64,000 nt of DNA from Branchiostoma floridae (Eukaryota; Chordata; Leptocardii; Amphioxiformes; Branchiostomatidae), in the NCBI RefSeq assembly GCF_000003815.2, contig NC_049979.1:17282493-17346492 (forward strand), in the 5' to 3' direction. Positions 10,801 to 25,100 of the stretch are shown here, one piece after another. The notes under the pieces were generated by a model. It worked only from the letters and a program-made list of their open reading frames with translations. It made no database searches and was not told where the DNA came from. Each line of letters opens with the position of its first letter. Position 1 is the stretch's first letter. The position numbers were made by a program, and so were the translations under genes.

Positions 10801-13800
10801 TGGTTTTCAGAGAGATTCAGAGCAGACTGTTTTGAACAGAACATCTGTGACAAGAGCCATCAGCAGCTTGTCTGAGAGCAAGTTTATGAGGTATGATATT
10901 GTGTATTTGTTCTTTTCAAAAAATTACTGATGTACAGGAAAATGCTTACAAAAGCAAAAGAAGACATGCCGAGTATGAATATTTATCATTATCTAGCAAA
11001 TGTTTTGCAATTTCTAACTATGTTAAGGTACAATTCTGTCTATTATACATTAAAAAGACTTTCCTTGGTTGCATTAATGCCTTTGAGTAACATGAGGCAT
11101 GATTGTACTTGTTAACTGTCCCCAGTCTGGTGAGGTGCCCACCTGAGAAGGTAGACACTATGTGCAGGTGCCAGGAGCTCACCTGTTATCATGAGGCAGT
11201 CTTTGTGGCAGGTGGGTGGAGATATTTCACTCTCAGCATACCAGGTCTTCCTACTGTATAGTTTGGAAATATGTTGCTGGAAGATCTGATTCATATGTAT
11301 ATTCATATATTTAGGAAATGCATTTGTATACACTTGTCTGTAATTGTGATAGTCCTTCCAAAAGTAACTGTACTTTTGTAGTGTCAATACAGATTTTAAC
11401 ATATAAAATCCTCCAAACAAAAGGAAGTTGGAGCAAAACATAACTTAGACTTAGAGCCTGCTTCATGACATTGTACATGTGTAATTCCTTTTCAGTTATG
11501 TATATAAAGCAAGCATTGCTGGTTATATATACAAACTACTTTTATTCTTACATGTCAAAACACTATGGTTGATAGTAGATTCTAAGTGAAGATTAGAAAA
11601 TGACTGTTTGGGCACAGCATGCTATATACAATGGTTTGCTGTATTCTTGTGCTGCCAGTAAACAATCAGATAGATTTTTTCTGGGCCTGATCACAGTAAG
11701 GCTACTTGTACCAATGAAGTTTGCTTTTACATATACATATACTTGACATGTACATGTACATGTACTTATATATTTTAGGTCGTTATAACAAGTACTCGCG
11801 GACCCTGAGCCAGACCCCCTGGGTGGTCGATGGTGAACGGCGGGGTGAAACCTCTGTATCAGAACTGATTTGTACCAGAATAAAGGCTATGTTCATGGCA
11901 CAAGGTAGGCATAGATTGCATAGAATAAATCTCATTTGTGTAAAGTCTTTTGTATAATATAACAATTGGACAATACACAGTATGTCTGTGTTTCTAACAA
12001 TGTTCCACCTTTTTCCACATATGGACTGATCAGAGTACAGATTCTCCTCGGCAGGTAGAGAGGATGTGGATGTCAGGACACTAGGGAGAGGTAGGTCTGT
12101 GTTCGGAAACCAAAGTCTGTCTGTTCACATGTTCTGGACATTCATCCTTGAATAAAACTAAGGTTTCTAACAGCTATTGTTTATTTACTCCATGTCACAG
12201 GAAGGCCCTTCTTAGTAGAGTTGATCCAGCCGCACATTTCTGATGTGCCACCAGACAAGATGAAGTTGCTTCAGCAGGTATGCATAGCTATGGGCATTTT
12301 TGGCGTCATATTATTATTCTACAAATTTGGGAATTGAAATATTTCAGAATGTAGTATCTGAGACTTTATCTGATGCCTAACCGTTTACTGTTGTTGAAAA
12401 ACATAATAGATGAATAAATACATGTATCAAACAATAGGTTCATGTTTCCTGTAGAACATGAAGGTTTGGTGGCCATGCTGACTTCCAAAATTCCAGTGTT
12501 TTGCATTTTTCCCTCCAAACTTTCAGTCAAAATACCCAAATCATATGCAAATGACAATAGTTTTCACAATGCTGCATTAAAACTATATGTAAAACTATAG
12601 TTCTGTTGTTTTTAAACATTTATTCTCTTATTCTCATTGTCTGATTTGAATAGGAAATCAACAGTGGGACAACAGATATTGCAATTAGGGACCTGCAAGT
12701 TGTATCAAGGTAAGTTACACTGTCACCTTACATCCTTTTCATGCTACTGGTTTCTTCACTGGGTTGGTCAGAACATCTAGTACTTGTCTCTCACTGTATC
12801 TTTGGTGTATCAAGTCATGTGTGATATGTCATCGTCATTTGCTTAAGGAAGCCATAGCAAGTTAAGCCCATGTGTGCAGGGAGTGTTGCTTTTTGTCAAC
12901 AATTTTGTCTTTGTTGTTTGGATCAATTTCAATGATAAGACATGTGAGATATGAATGATAGCACAACTGTTGATCAGTGTTTAGTTGGTTGTAGTCAAAT
13001 TTTCATGATTGCCGAATGTTGGTTTGTGCCACCTAGGGAGGAGTCAGGAAAGCTGAAGGTTGGAGAGACAGAAAAGACAAAGTCCTACTCTGCCCTGGTC
13101 AGGGTAGAGAAGCCCATTCAGCCTGATGACCTCAAGTTTTTAGAAGAGATCACGGTAAATTCTATGTCTCTGGATAGAAGACATTAGTATCTACTATGCA
13201 CTTTTGTGACTACTCTGTGTGCAGGAGTGTTGTTGAGTGAAGACCACTGATGGAGGACTGGAATGAGTGGCTCAAGGCGATCGAAGCTCTCTGAGTTGGC
13301 ATCTGTTGATGTCTTTGTGGGCAAAAAAGCATATACATGTTATGTATTGTATCTTTTTCACCATGTCTATCTACATGTAGGACTTGACGTTGGCCCAGAA
13401 AACCCCCATCAGAGTCATTCACAGACGACCACTAGCCAGTCGTGATCGCGTCATACACAATATGTCAGGGGAGTACATCGACTCACAACACTTCAGACTA
13501 CACCTCAAGACACAGGCTGGGACGTATCCATATTATACACAGTCTGACTTGTGCAAGTGCATGCATGATTGTTTCATTGTTAACATCTCCTACTTAGGAT
13601 AACTCTAGTGTTGAGACCAGAAGGCAATAAAGCCTTAAAGGGAACACAGTTTGAATCCTTAATGAGACAATAACAGGTATATCAAAGAGTTTGTCCATGG
13701 AGACTTTGGCAGGACCCAGCCCAGCCTGTCCACTCTCATGCACATGGACACTGATATCCTGGAGCTGGATGTGGAGGTAAAGCTGTTTTCATATGTAATT

Positions 13801-14647
13801 TATTTTTAAGAGTCTATTGAAGTTTAAAATGAATTAGTCATGTAATTCACTTATATTATTCTTCCTGATGCAGCTGGAAATTAGCTTGGTACCATCCGGG
13901 TAGTAGTTGGCTCCTATGTTCGCTTCTGCTACCCAACTAGGGAACTGTATATTCAAATCTTTTGGTGGTGAGGTCAGTTAATGAGCAAATTGAGAAATGG
14001 GTTCTAGAGCACTTATTCAATAACAACAGGCCCTCCCACAAGCAGACAGAGGGCAATTTGGATGTTTTAAGCCTGTTCGAATGAGGGCTTGACTGGCTCA
14101 TGTGTAGGGACCAATCAGTGCCCTCGTCCAAAATTTGGACAATTCCAGATGTTAGAGATGTCAAGGTTTGAAGATTGAATAGCAGAAAAGCAAATTTATG
14201 ATAAAAGTCGGAGCGAGAAGCAACTGTATGTAGTACATGTATATAAGAAACGTTGAAGCGAACTACAATCCGGTTGGTACCCAAGATAGCAGGACATGGC
14301 ATCATCACCCCTTCTTCTGTTTCTATGTATGTCTGTACATCAGTATGTTTTTTATCCTTGATTATCATGATACCTCAAGACCAGAAAATGAAACTTAATC
14401 CTTTGCATAAGTACCCCTACGAGTAATGAAGGTGGTGGCCTGTTCAGATCTGTGTTTTAGCAAAATCTTCTTTTGTTGCCAACACAATCTATCAAGACTT
14501 ACTGCTAATAATTGCCATTATTTGAAGAGATTTGCAGAAGATTCTTATTACTTTCCACACACTGTAGGGTGTTTTATATCTTTTGTAATGTCTAGTTTTG
14601 TCTTGCAGTCTGTTGATGTGGACTGGCCCAAGACTATTGATGAGTAA
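7859..14647 (+). CDS. PUS10: tRNA pseudouridine synthase Pus10
   Basis: Eighteen exons keep one frame for about 513 aa (human 529): 7859-7879, 8118-8249, 8730-8885, 9120-9206, 9851-9885, 10016-10133 (or 10127), 10224-10285, 10504-10552, 10811-10890, 11126-11211, 11779-11904, 12034-12090, 12201-12277, 12654-12709, 13037-13154, 13381-13523, 13677-13776, 14609-14647. The enzyme isomerises uridine 54 (and 55 in some lineages) of tRNA; human PUS10 is also linked to miRNA processing. Two zinc-ligand Cys pairs are visible (CPCC, and CIAC followed by LG). The catalytic segment GREDVDVRTLG spans exon 12, preceded by GRYNKYSR and QTPW. C-terminal family motifs are HRRPLA, FRLHLKTQAGT, YIKEFVHGDFGRT and DILELDVE-SVDVDWP before TAA. 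The start is favoured by its position 149 bp from the divergent gene. A MITE lies in intron 4. Confidence 0.95.
9409..9752. mobile_element. 344-bp MITE (copy 1 of a hAT-like family)
   Basis: The ends are CAGGAGTCGAAAT (left) and ATTTCGAGCCCTG (right), imperfect inverted repeats whose consensus is CAGGGCTCGAAAT. The flanks are ATATA at 9404-9408 and 9753-9757, a 5-bp target duplication. Near each end are several GGGTGCACC-type subrepeats. It is clearly related along its whole length to 51000-51319. It lies in PUS10 intron 4, and short open frames inside it are not genes. Confidence 0.8.
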
Positions 14648-16287
14648 ACATCACCATTTGGAACCAACTGTTACTACAGCTGTGGAAGGAAGGAAGGAAA
14701 AGAGAGCAACTCTTTTAAAAGCAATGTCAAAATCACAAGTACTCTGCCAAGGCAGTCTATTAAACATTCTGAATCACTTTGGTGTGTGTCAAGTGCTGCA
14801 AGGATGTTGTCTTATATATTCTCATGGAAACATCAGAGGAAAATATTAGGGATAATGAAGTAAAGCTGTTGGATACAGTTAAGAAAAAAAGTGAATAAGA
14901 GAGAATCCTTAAACAAATTGTATATAGAAAGACAAACATAAATTATGTTTATGATAAGAATGAAAAAGAGATTTGATAAAATGTGCCTTAAAAGTATTCT
15001 CCCGTTTCAAGTATATTATGTTGACTCCCTAAATGTGCCAGCCCTATAATTTATTGCTTTGTGTACTATAGACCATTTTTATAACTATTCTAAATATCAA
15101 TGTACAGGAATAAAAACAATATATTATTTGGTTGAAAAACACTGCAATAATTACGGACAATGTATAATTTTAGACTGTGCACCATGTATGGTTAAGTTAT
15201 TCCCTGCCAACCTTTAAGTCAACAGAAGAAATGGTAGAGTCCATTCCAAGTGATTGTTAAGGTGTTTGTCACTATTGTTTAGAATTAATTTCTAATCTTT
15301 GCAACTATTTGTAGTACACATTTCATGGTTTCCAAATATTTCGAAATGTGTTGTTGATACTTTCTGTTTCTCCATTTCATCAAGGACAATATTCCTGATA
15401 CTTTCTAAACAAAATTAAGTCTTTTGATGGCCTCTTTCGAAAAGTTCGCAAACCATAGAGGATTTTCTAAACTACGGTTCTCCCGGATTTATTTATTTTT
15501 TCAAACTAATGATGATTATTCATCACAATTTATAGTTATGGTATATGACAAAACTTGAAAACCTGTGTGTTGACTTTGAATGGACTCTAATTGGCTTTTG
15601 TTTTTTAAGAAGTAAGAAGGAAGACAACGAAATTCTGTAAAACAACATGACATGAGACTGGTGCATTCTTTTATTTATAGAAAGCTGCATGGTGTTAAGT
15701 TTTTTTCAAAGAATCCTGCTTAATAAAATGTTATTACTTAAAGATACTTGAACTGAAAAGCAGCACTCTTATATGGCCCCGACAGCATAAGCGATGTCAA
15801 ATCAAATTGTTTTGTTTCTCTTTCTTTGGCTCTTTATGTCTCGGAAGATGATCAACAGTCTTATGGCTTCTGCCAGTCACTGGTTTACATTAGCTAGTTG
15901 TACATTGACTTTCATGGCCAATGAGTCCGATTTTAATGTTAAGTTAACAACATCAAACAAGTTTAATGTTTGGCTTAAAGCTTCAAATAACTAGCATTTG
16001 TTCTTCAACACTGCAATTAAGTCGTCTCCATTATCATAGGTAATTGATTATCAGCAGTACCAGCTGCCCATAATCAAATAATGTATTAGAACGTTTCTCA
16101 TGAAAGCACCTGGCAGAGAGAACGTTTTTTTAAGTACACAAATTGAGAAGGGAGTGTCATAAATTATTATTAAACATTCAATTAATGAGATGGGTTAAAC
16201 CTTGTCCCATTATTTCCATTTGTAATTTTGCATGTCCATATCATTTCATATTTTGCATTCTACAGTTTTGTAATGGATGTTCTCTGT
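14648..16287. other. convergent 3' region of PUS10 and C1GALT1-like gene
   Basis: AT-rich DNA between the two stop codons. + strand AATAAA signals lie at 15109-15114 and 15722-15727. On the - strand, AATAAA reads at 15670-15675 and within 15488-15497. If PUS10 used its distal signal, or C1GALT1 its distal one, the two 3' UTRs would overlap. No coding sequence is recognised; the open frame at 15794-15994 has no known domain. Confidence 0.5.
15109..15114 (+). terminator. candidate poly(A) signal of PUS10
   Basis: AATAAA about 460 bp after the PUS10 stop codon. A second AATAAA lies at 15722-15727. Confidence 0.45.
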
Positions 16288-19200
16288 CTAGTCCTTCCTG
16301 TCACATTGCCCGTATGGCCTGATGTGGTGAATGGCGAAGTCCAACACGTACATCATGATGGGCTCAGTGTAGTGGAACGAGATAGTGTGTTTGGAACAAC
16401 AGTCTGGACCCTGGTAGAGAAAAAAACAGTTTGTCAAACATACCATGTAGAAATATTCAGCTGACAAAATGAGGACCTTACAAGTCTTTGATAGCATGAG
16501 GAGAGAGGTCATCCAAAATCAAGTTTTTTTAGAAATATAATTAAGTAAATTTAGTTGAAAAGTTTGTATTTTTACTTGGGTGATGTTGACAAACCAGTGA
16601 GCTTACCGATTTGACAGGGTAGGTGCTGTATCTGTGGAGCCACTCTGGCAAGTTGCCCAGAACATGGTCCTGGAGACTCAGGCAGTGAAACGTCTGCCTC
16701 CCCTCTTCATCCCTGGAGTCACCTGCCAGAACACCTGCCTTCTCTAGACATCTTCCGATTTCCAAGTCTTCTGGAGCTTTAGAATGTAGTCTGCACTTCC
16801 TTGGGTCGTCCATGCCCTGTGTCACTAGTCTCCTCACAGCTTCTCTACTGAGCACATAGCCGGCACCGCCACTCATGTACCCATTCTTGGTGTCAGGTCT
16901 GATGGAGTTAAACCGGAAACCATAGTAAACAGGTTCCTCTGGGTTCTTGTTAGAGAGGAAGTGACGTAAATTCTCCATGATGACGTAAGTGTCATCATCA
17001 GCTTTCAAGAACCAATCAGCTTCATCGAGGTGATGTTCGTAGACATGTTTAAAAGCGTGGATAGACTTTTGTAAGAGAGACTCTCGCCCTTCTGTCACGT
17101 TTAGCACAACTGTTGGGAGGAAGCTGTGAGACTTGGTTGTGATGAAGAGAGTCCGGTCACATTTGGACGCCCATGTGTCGTAGGCGGGTAACGCCTTGCT
17201 GTCGTGGTTTTCGGGGTCTGTGAGGACCCAGCAGAGCACACGGACTCGGGACTTTTCTTTACCTTTGTTCATTGCTTGGAATTCTGGTAATGATAAAGAC
17301 ACAAAGAAGAACTAGTTAATTTCAATCAACTGTTACATGGTTCAGTGCAATAATCAAACTCTTCGATAATTCTTCCCTGGGCTTTTCCCTTGCACGTTTT
17401 TGTAATGACTACACAGCTGTCGACCGTCTCCTAAGACGAATAGAGCCCAAGAGATACAGCTGATATTAGCGTGCACATATTGAATGACGGAAAGCTTTGC
17501 ACCTTTTGGACTAGTGACCTTCAGGGGTGGTGGTGGCCCTGTAACATGAATGTCTTCTCCGCCCTGCATGAATGCCTCACTTTCTGTAGACAAACCATAG
17601 GGATGCATTATTAATTGAATGAAGACCTTTATTGTACAGTTTTGCCCAACCGAGCAAGTACAGGTCACAACAAGTCAGAACGTATATACATATAAAAGTA
17701 TCACAAATCTTGTCTAACACAGAAGTTCGGCTTCTTCTCACTTCTTGGTAATGGTGAAAATGTAGGACTGTATGGGTTTAGCTATGGTTGGTTTGTCGAA
17801 ACGCATGAGGAATATAAATTAATGGCATAAAGTGACACACTTCTCAAGTCAACGTCACTGAAAACTGCTTCAATCACGGCTTCAATCGAGATTTTTACTT
17901 TGTGACTTTCTGGGTTGACCTTTCCGTTCTCCACTGCGACGACTGAACTCCAGAATAATGTAACAATGTTTACTCCATAGTTAAAGGAAATGTGTACTGA
18001 ACGCAACTTCAATAAAATTTCATTAGGGCAACCTGACGTATGATATATAAATTACAAACCTTCCTTAGTCCGTCTGCTACTAATTTCAAACATATCACCT
18101 AATACACGTTTACACAGTCTGTATAAACACATTGCCTTGGTCCTGGCGAGCGCTGAACATTCCAATCAAGTATCTATCTCTAGATAGCGGTGTTTTCCTA
18201 ACGATGTCAAGTGGCTCGTGTGGTTTCCTGGTTACGCCACAAAGGAAGGGAATGAGAGCTTTATGTCACGTGGAGTTGGACTTGGACTATAGATAAGAAA
18301 AGAACGCTACTTGATGTAGCTACAGGAGTCTGGAATAGTATTTGAACCAATGTGTCTAGTTTGGTACGCTAATGGATAATGCTACATATATGGACGCCCA
18401 TCAACGCTTGTGTTAGTGATGAACGGGTTCTAAGTGGTCGCACCTACGGCTCCACATGGATTCACTCACTTTAGGAATGCAAGAACGCGATGTAGTACAT
18501 GAACTATACTTACTTGTGACCAAAACTTACCTCACTAGTGGATAGCAGTATTCCAACTTGCTGATCGTTTAGTTTTTGTTTTAAAGACTCCGTGATACAG
18601 TACTTGCAATCCATATCTCCAACCTTCACAACGTTACTCTCATGTAATTGTTACTTACATTTGCAGGGTGACTTGTTTAATGCCCTGTCGTGTCAAGCTT
18701 TACGTTGCTGCCCGGTGCTGATCTATCACACCAGCTTTTGTTCCTTCTTACAAAGCGCTCCACACAGTCTGTGTTAAGCAGCTAATTAGTTCGATAAGAA
18801 CTCCATGTTTCCACAACACAGGTGGAATTCTTTCTTTCGATATCTTTATAATGGATTTGTTAGGGCCTTTCTATTGTCATGTGTTACCGTACTTGCGATA
18901 AGTCGGCCCTCCCGACCGCCCCCTCGCCAATCGCCAATGATTCACAGGTGGTGCGGATGCACCTACCATGAAGAAGCTCAGAGCTACCTCAGATACACTG
19001 ATCTACTGATATAACTTACATTTGACACACGGTGTATGTGGTAACAACTGCGTGTTATTACATGGTGCAATAGATATAAGTCTGGTCAAAATCGGACGAT
19101 ATGGATTACATAGCGAAAGGGTGGAACCCGGAAAAGCTACCAACATACACAGTCATACTCTTAGTCTTACTGAGTTGTAGCATCAACAAAGTTTCATTTC

Positions 19201-20064
19201 CAGTTGCCAGGTAAAAGGACAACTTATGAATTCTTAGACTGTTAGTCTAGTAATATCAATCACAAGCTAAAGCTAGCAGCACACATAATTGAAAGCGAAG
19301 GTTGCGTGACAGCGGTACTAATGCCTCGGGGATACAATGGCACACTGTTGACTCTGAGTAATCAGAGGTTGGCAAGTGTTCAGGTCGACTGAAGTAATTG
19401 CATGTCAAATTGGATAGGGTCACCGTGTCGGTGAATTTGTATTAACTCCATGCGTGTTTACGTGCGATACAGTGTAGGTTTGTACCCAGGACCATTACAC
19501 CAAACCACTTGATCTCAAATCGCCTTGCCTCTGAACACGACTCTCTGCCATGGGCCCATCCTCCAACCATCTTTTCGTGATACCGTAGCCCATGATGATA
19601 CGTGAAGATATATACAGAGCATTTGCGTCTTTGTGTGATGTTTTCTGTTTAAAAGCATGCTGATAGACACAAATATTAACGGCAATGTACGAGCAGAGGT
19701 AATGTTACCAGGGAAAGTGGCTTATCCACAGTAAATCTTACGTTCCTGTCTTACACCGTACCTACTGAAGATGGTGAATACTGTTGTCGATTTGTTGTAG
19801 TCCAGCATACTCTATTTACCTACCTATGGTATCAAAATATCCCTGGCCCTGGTCTCTGCCTGCTTGGGGAGTGAGGTCCCCTACAGTCTCCTGTAATGTC
19901 CGTATGTACGACTGACGTCTCAGACCGTCATCAGGTAGTGGTTTATTCACTCCGTCCATCAGAACTTCACTGCTCACCACCAACATCGCTACAACCCCGC
20001 CGAACAGCGCGCCCACGGTGAATGTCATCATCGCGCGCTTTGTCGAGCCGTACTCCAGTGCCAT
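16288..20064 (-). CDS. C1GALT1: C1GALT1-like core-1 beta-1,3-galactosyltransferase
   Basis: This Golgi type II enzyme adds galactose to O-linked GalNAc to make the core-1 (T) structure. Exons on the - strand are 20064-19824 (cytoplasmic tail, membrane anchor at about residues 12-32, start of stem), 17583-17503 (81-nt stem exon, less certain), 17283-16607 (catalytic domain) and 16410-16288 (C terminus), giving about 373 aa, or 346 without the stem exon (human 363). Motifs are VRVLCWVLT, the metal/UDP-binding ADDDTYV, GYMSGGAGYVLS, EDLEIGRC and GDSRD. In the last exon come GPDCC, SFHY and HIRPYG. Joins are phase 1, 1 and 0. GGAGYVLS and the Asp triad are intact, so it should be active. Amphioxus-type genomes may carry several C1GALT1 paralogues, so strict orthology is not claimed. 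Confidence 0.9.
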
Positions 20065-22171
20065 GATGACTGCAAGAATGCCAGGACACGATTCTGTCTA
20101 GTCAGATTCCATCGACTCTGAGCGACTCGTGGAAAAACTTTCACATGACTCATTCAGAGACCCAGGCTCACCTAAAGAGCTTTGTTCAGGCAACATAAAA
20201 GTGTAGCTCAGCTACAAGACAACAGTTACTCGGGGTTTACCCTGAAACCTTCACAGTCAGGCCTTTGTGCTCCCAGAATCACTAGCCCTCAGGTACGACC
20301 TCTTCTGTGTCTGAGGTCCTGACTGCCCTCTCAGGAGGAGCGGTAATGAGTTGCAGGCGTGGCTTCAGGAGCATGTCAAATTCTTAACTCGTTAATTCAT
20401 AGCATCTAAGGAGGTCGTGACAGTCTCTACGCAATCTGCCGGTGTTTGCCTTCCGATTAGAAGTCTCACAGGTGTATATCCTGGTTGCGTCAGACTTCTG
20501 GTCTCAAGAGAACTTTGATCATGGCTAAAAGGTCAACGCCCGCGCAGGGAAGAAAACTTGACGACAGAAACTAGCGAGGAGACTTTGAGATCGACAATAA
20601 AACTCAGTCAGTGATTTCGTCACGTGGTGACCTGTACAGGACCACAAAAGGAAACATTAATCACGTTTATTGTTCACCCCGCGGTGTTTCATCTCCACCG
20701 TGTGGCGGTCCCAGTGCCCGTGATCCAGCAAACTTTTCACTGTCTGGAGACTATGAAAACAGCGTGGTGCTTATTTCATCGAGGCCAGGACCCAAGTTTC
20801 AAACGCGGAACACCTACATCCTACATCTACCAGGCGCACCGCTTGTATTTAATCTTCAAGCAATGGTCCTAAGCAGAGATTTGGCAAGAACTTATGAGGA
20901 CACGACAAGATTTTTTATCACTGTGGTTACGTCTGGTTACTGACAACAGATTCGAAAAGCCAAGTATAATGTCAGTAACAATTGATGTACGGATGCAACT
21001 GGCCTCCACATTGCAAAATGTGTAGTGATTTTGTTTCAATTGGGTGATCTTCATTTTGTCGGTACTTGTTTTTGGTATAGCTTGACGTACCTGGTTCAAA
21101 TCAGATGTGTTGATATGGGTAAAACTATCTATCCATCTATCGAAGTATTTAATCTCTCTCCAGCCAAGATGACCTTAAGAGTGTTGGTTGAAGTTTTACT
21201 TACGTATATACAATGCCTGCTGCTTCGTTGCATGGCCAACCGGAAACCTTACTTAACAGTTTATATACATACATATGCTCTGTAATCTTACACTTGTGTA
21301 CGCCGTTTGGCGACATTGGTTTGAATTACAACTTTTGGTTATCAAAGCAGGTGGCAATCTGAAGTACAGTGGACTCTTTCATCGCATCCAAAGGCCTTTG
21401 GGATTTCTCTTCTATTAGCTTTTGTCATCATCCAGTGTTTGTAAGGGGTAGAACCCTCACAATTTCCGGATCTGAGATTTTTCAAATACTAGTGGGAGTC
21501 TAGTAGCCATGTGAGGGATCACTCGGAAGGTTGTTGCTCCGTGCGACATGTGAGTCTTGAATGGAAAATTAAAGGTGCGATTAACAAGTTCAAAGGCATA
21601 CTAATACAGATCAAAGAAGAAGGCACGACAGAATGTTGTGTCACCGGCCACTACAGATGTGGAAAGTAAAAGCAAATTTGTAAATGATGATGACAACTGT
21701 TTTATTTTCTAATCTACCGAGAGGAGAGACACATCTTCACGATCTGTGTGTTGGAAGGGTACTACGTATATGATGCACAACTCTGTCCACCTTCAGTTTT
21801 GAAATGTACTGCAAATTTGTAAGATGAAACCACGCTTTGATATAGGATTTTAGATTATTATTTTTCATCTCCCTGGACCTGTAAACTAAACCAGCCTTTT
21901 TACCATAACAAAAGGCGGTCGCGTGGTGATGGTATTGTGTAACAGGATAAAGAATGCCTGGCGCTACCGGTCCTATTGTTCTCCTGTGGCAGACGTCATA
22001 CCCATGGAATCCCACTCCACGAGGCCGACGCTGGGACTTCCCCTGCCCGATCAATACTTTTGTGCATGCGCATTAGCCACATTCCTAACCTGAGAAGTAG
22101 GAATGGGAGTCCAGATCGCGTCCCAAATCGACTCGGAGTTTAAATAACCGGTCCAGAACTGCTAGGTGAGG
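20065..22171. other. divergent intergenic region (C1GALT1-like / receptor)
   Basis: This should contain the promoters of the - strand galactosyltransferase and the + strand receptor. A TTTAAATAA run at 22139-22147 lies 25 bp before the receptor ATG, which looks too close for a TATA box unless the leader is extremely short. The open frames at 20611-20943 (+) and 21737-22054 (-) show no recognisable family. Confidence 0.4.
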
Positions 22172-25100
22172 ATGCACTGGCAACTGCTGTTGGTTTGCGC
22201 CACGTGGACCACACAGGTGAGCTATTCTTCATTAGCTATTCTGCATGCGATCTCTTAAAGTGTCCTGTCCGCCCGCCCAGACTCTACAGGTGCTTTGTTT
22301 GTCGTCTGCAAGCAGTCCGGAAACTGTCGGGTGTGGTGGTTTATCTGTGGCTTATCAAAGTAAAAGTCACAACATGCCAATCTGTTAGAAACTCACCTGG
22401 AGTAAATGTCAATCACCAAGAAGCCACATAAGCTTTACTAAGTTCCCAACATCATGAAACGATTTCTTTCTAATGCACACAAAAGATGACTCATCGCCAC
22501 GACTGTAAATAATGGGTGCTTACGGTGAACACCTATAGCCTCGGGTCGAACGGGTCGCGGACACAGCGGCATTGATAACAAGTGCGAGTAAAATATACAA
22601 GAGTAGAAAGACCTGTCACAACTGCCACTGGTATAGATAAACTTAAACTCCAAATAAAATAATCAAATAGAGCTCTAGCAACCTGTAAACCTTGCTACCT
22701 GTATGAATCAGAGTGTAACAGGTGCACATGTATCATGCATCATACCCATAAACACACGGTATGATGTGCTCGAGCTTCAGTAAGATTTCTGTATAACTAT
22801 AGGTTTGCTCTTACTTCAACTTGTAAAAAAACTCTTGTTCGAACCCTACCACCTGTATTTGGGATTGTTTACTCCCTGTGTCGATGGAAAAAGCTGTTGC
22901 AAGCCCCATTATTCAGAACGCCATAGTCATAATAAAATGAATCACAACCTACAGTTTTGTTACAGTCAGATCCTGGCACGAAAGGTACAGATTAATATTT
23001 ATCCCTAATGTGTTGTTGTCACGCGACTATATGTGATGGCCATATGTAGTCTCATCGATTGTTTTCTCACCTGGAAGTAGCAAACCTAAACCCCGTTGCC
23101 ATGGTAACAATACAAACACCGATTTGAAGAGAATGACTCACATTATCAAAAATTAATATCGCTATTCATCGACAGGCCATAATAATACTAATGCATCGCT
23201 TTCAAGTCACGACTTGCTCTTAGGTAAGCAAAGAAGTGGTGTCAAATATACTATATATTCCCAAAACAAAATTACATTTTTTTCGTTTTGCGTTTTGGAC
23301 TTGTTCCCTTTGGCCAATACATGTTGAACGAAGTACAGTACATGTTTTGAAACGAAAGATACAATTGCTTTGACTAACCATCCGTGCCGATTACAGAAAC
23401 AAGTGGTGACAGTGGTTTACTAGTAGAGATAAATTAGCACCTTTGAGACTGTTGTTTGGGTGTGGCGATAATGTTTCTCACACAGTATTGCGTACGGACT
23501 ATGGCATTCCACTCAACCCGGCAAACGGTAACAAAATAAACATGAGCAGAGCAGCTAACAAAGAGAAGTGCCCTGTTCTTCCTGTTTGCTAAGACGACAA
23601 AGTCTACGTTCGGCACGTTCGTAGGAGATTATAAGTTGGCATGTATTTTAGACGGTTAATGTTTAGGTCTTACATCATCCACAAGGTTTCACCCCAAATT
23701 ACAATAATTCATAGCAAACATGCATGAAACACCACCACAGCCATCGCAGTTGTGTATCACAGCACAGATGCTGGTATTGCTACTTTTGTGTGCAACAATA
23801 GGTAGCAGATCGAATACCATAACGATTAACGTTACCTCTGTAAAAAGACTAAGCCAGAAACCGACCTTTCCCATGCCAATTATTGGTTATGACGTGTGTA
23901 TACATTGTACATACTGGATCAGTTGTTTTCATGGGACAAAATATACCCTATTAAACCACGCAGATATAACGAGACAAAATCTGCCATCACATTGGAAGCA
24001 CTACTTTCAAGTTGCCGACATATCTACCATCAGAAATCAGGATAATAGATAAAAGCTACATAGCTAGCCTGTAGTGATATGAGCCGGTTTTTGGATTTAA
24101 CGTTCACAACAGTCCTTAAAGTTAAACAAGCGCGGTGTTATAGAACAACAAAAGGGAAAAGCTGACGAGTAGAAAAAGAAAGCTGGGGGTAGGATGAAGA
24201 CTAAAATCATGAAATTGGAGGGAAATGGACAAAAATATACTGAGCTGTATAGTACGACTTAAAACAATAGATTTGATGTTGTTGTTTACCATTTGTTGAT
24301 TTGTTTAATTGACCAAGTCAATATCAATTCTTACGCTGTATAACAATCGATGTATGATTCTTTAGGTCTCTTTGGTGGGAGCCCAGGCGGACTGCCATCC
24401 ACTGTGCTTGTCCTGCTATGGTCCAGGGTTGGACCAGTGCTTGCAGTGTAGCCAGTACAGTTATAACAACACGTGCGTGCAGCAGTGCCCACCATTAACC
24501 TTCATTGTAAACACGGACATACCTATTGGTAATGTCTCATACAATGATACGTTTCCTACTGCTCAGACCAAATCATCTGATACCAACAATGCTACCATTA
24601 CTAGTAATGATACGCTGCAGAACACCACCGCGCCGACAGAGGTCACTCCTGCAGGTGTTACTCCCGGTAACAGAGGTACCTGCGAGGACTGCCACTCTGA
24701 GTGCCAGGATGGTTGCTATGGCAACACTTCTCGTGACTGTTACCGATGTAAACACGTGAACTTCGACGGTACATGTCTGTCCTGCTGCCCGGAGGGAAGC
24801 TATCCTGATCCCGATGACTCTTCTTTCTGCGGGCGGTGCCATGAGGAATGTGAGAGGGGCTGTACAGGGCCGGGGCCCGCGAACTGTTACCGATGTAAAC
24901 ACCTTGAGTACGGCGGCAGGTGCCTCCACACATGTCCGGCTAAAACTTATCAAGCGCCTGGCACCCCTTCTGTTTGTCGGCCTTGTCACAACACATGTGA
25001 GGATGGTTGTGTTGGACCGGGACCCGACGACTGTTCCCCCTTGCCTCAGAACAACAGGTATGCGTGGACTATTACATCATTCATATTATTGCAAGAAATC

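Noticed and set aside
17782..18012. 76-codon - strand frame in the C1GALT1-like intron
   Set aside because: It has no resemblance to C1GALT1 stem or catalytic sequence and no splice pair in the right phase.
20611..20943. 110-codon + strand open frame
   Set aside because: No known motif and no splice or promoter context; a second frame overlaps it.
22139..22147. TTTAAATAA as TATA box of the receptor gene
   Set aside because: It lies only 25 bp before the ATG, which would leave almost no leader; composition alone can explain it.
24573..24989. 138-codon - strand open frame
   Set aside because: Antisense of the furin-like cysteine repeats; its Cys/Arg pattern mirrors the real + strand exon.
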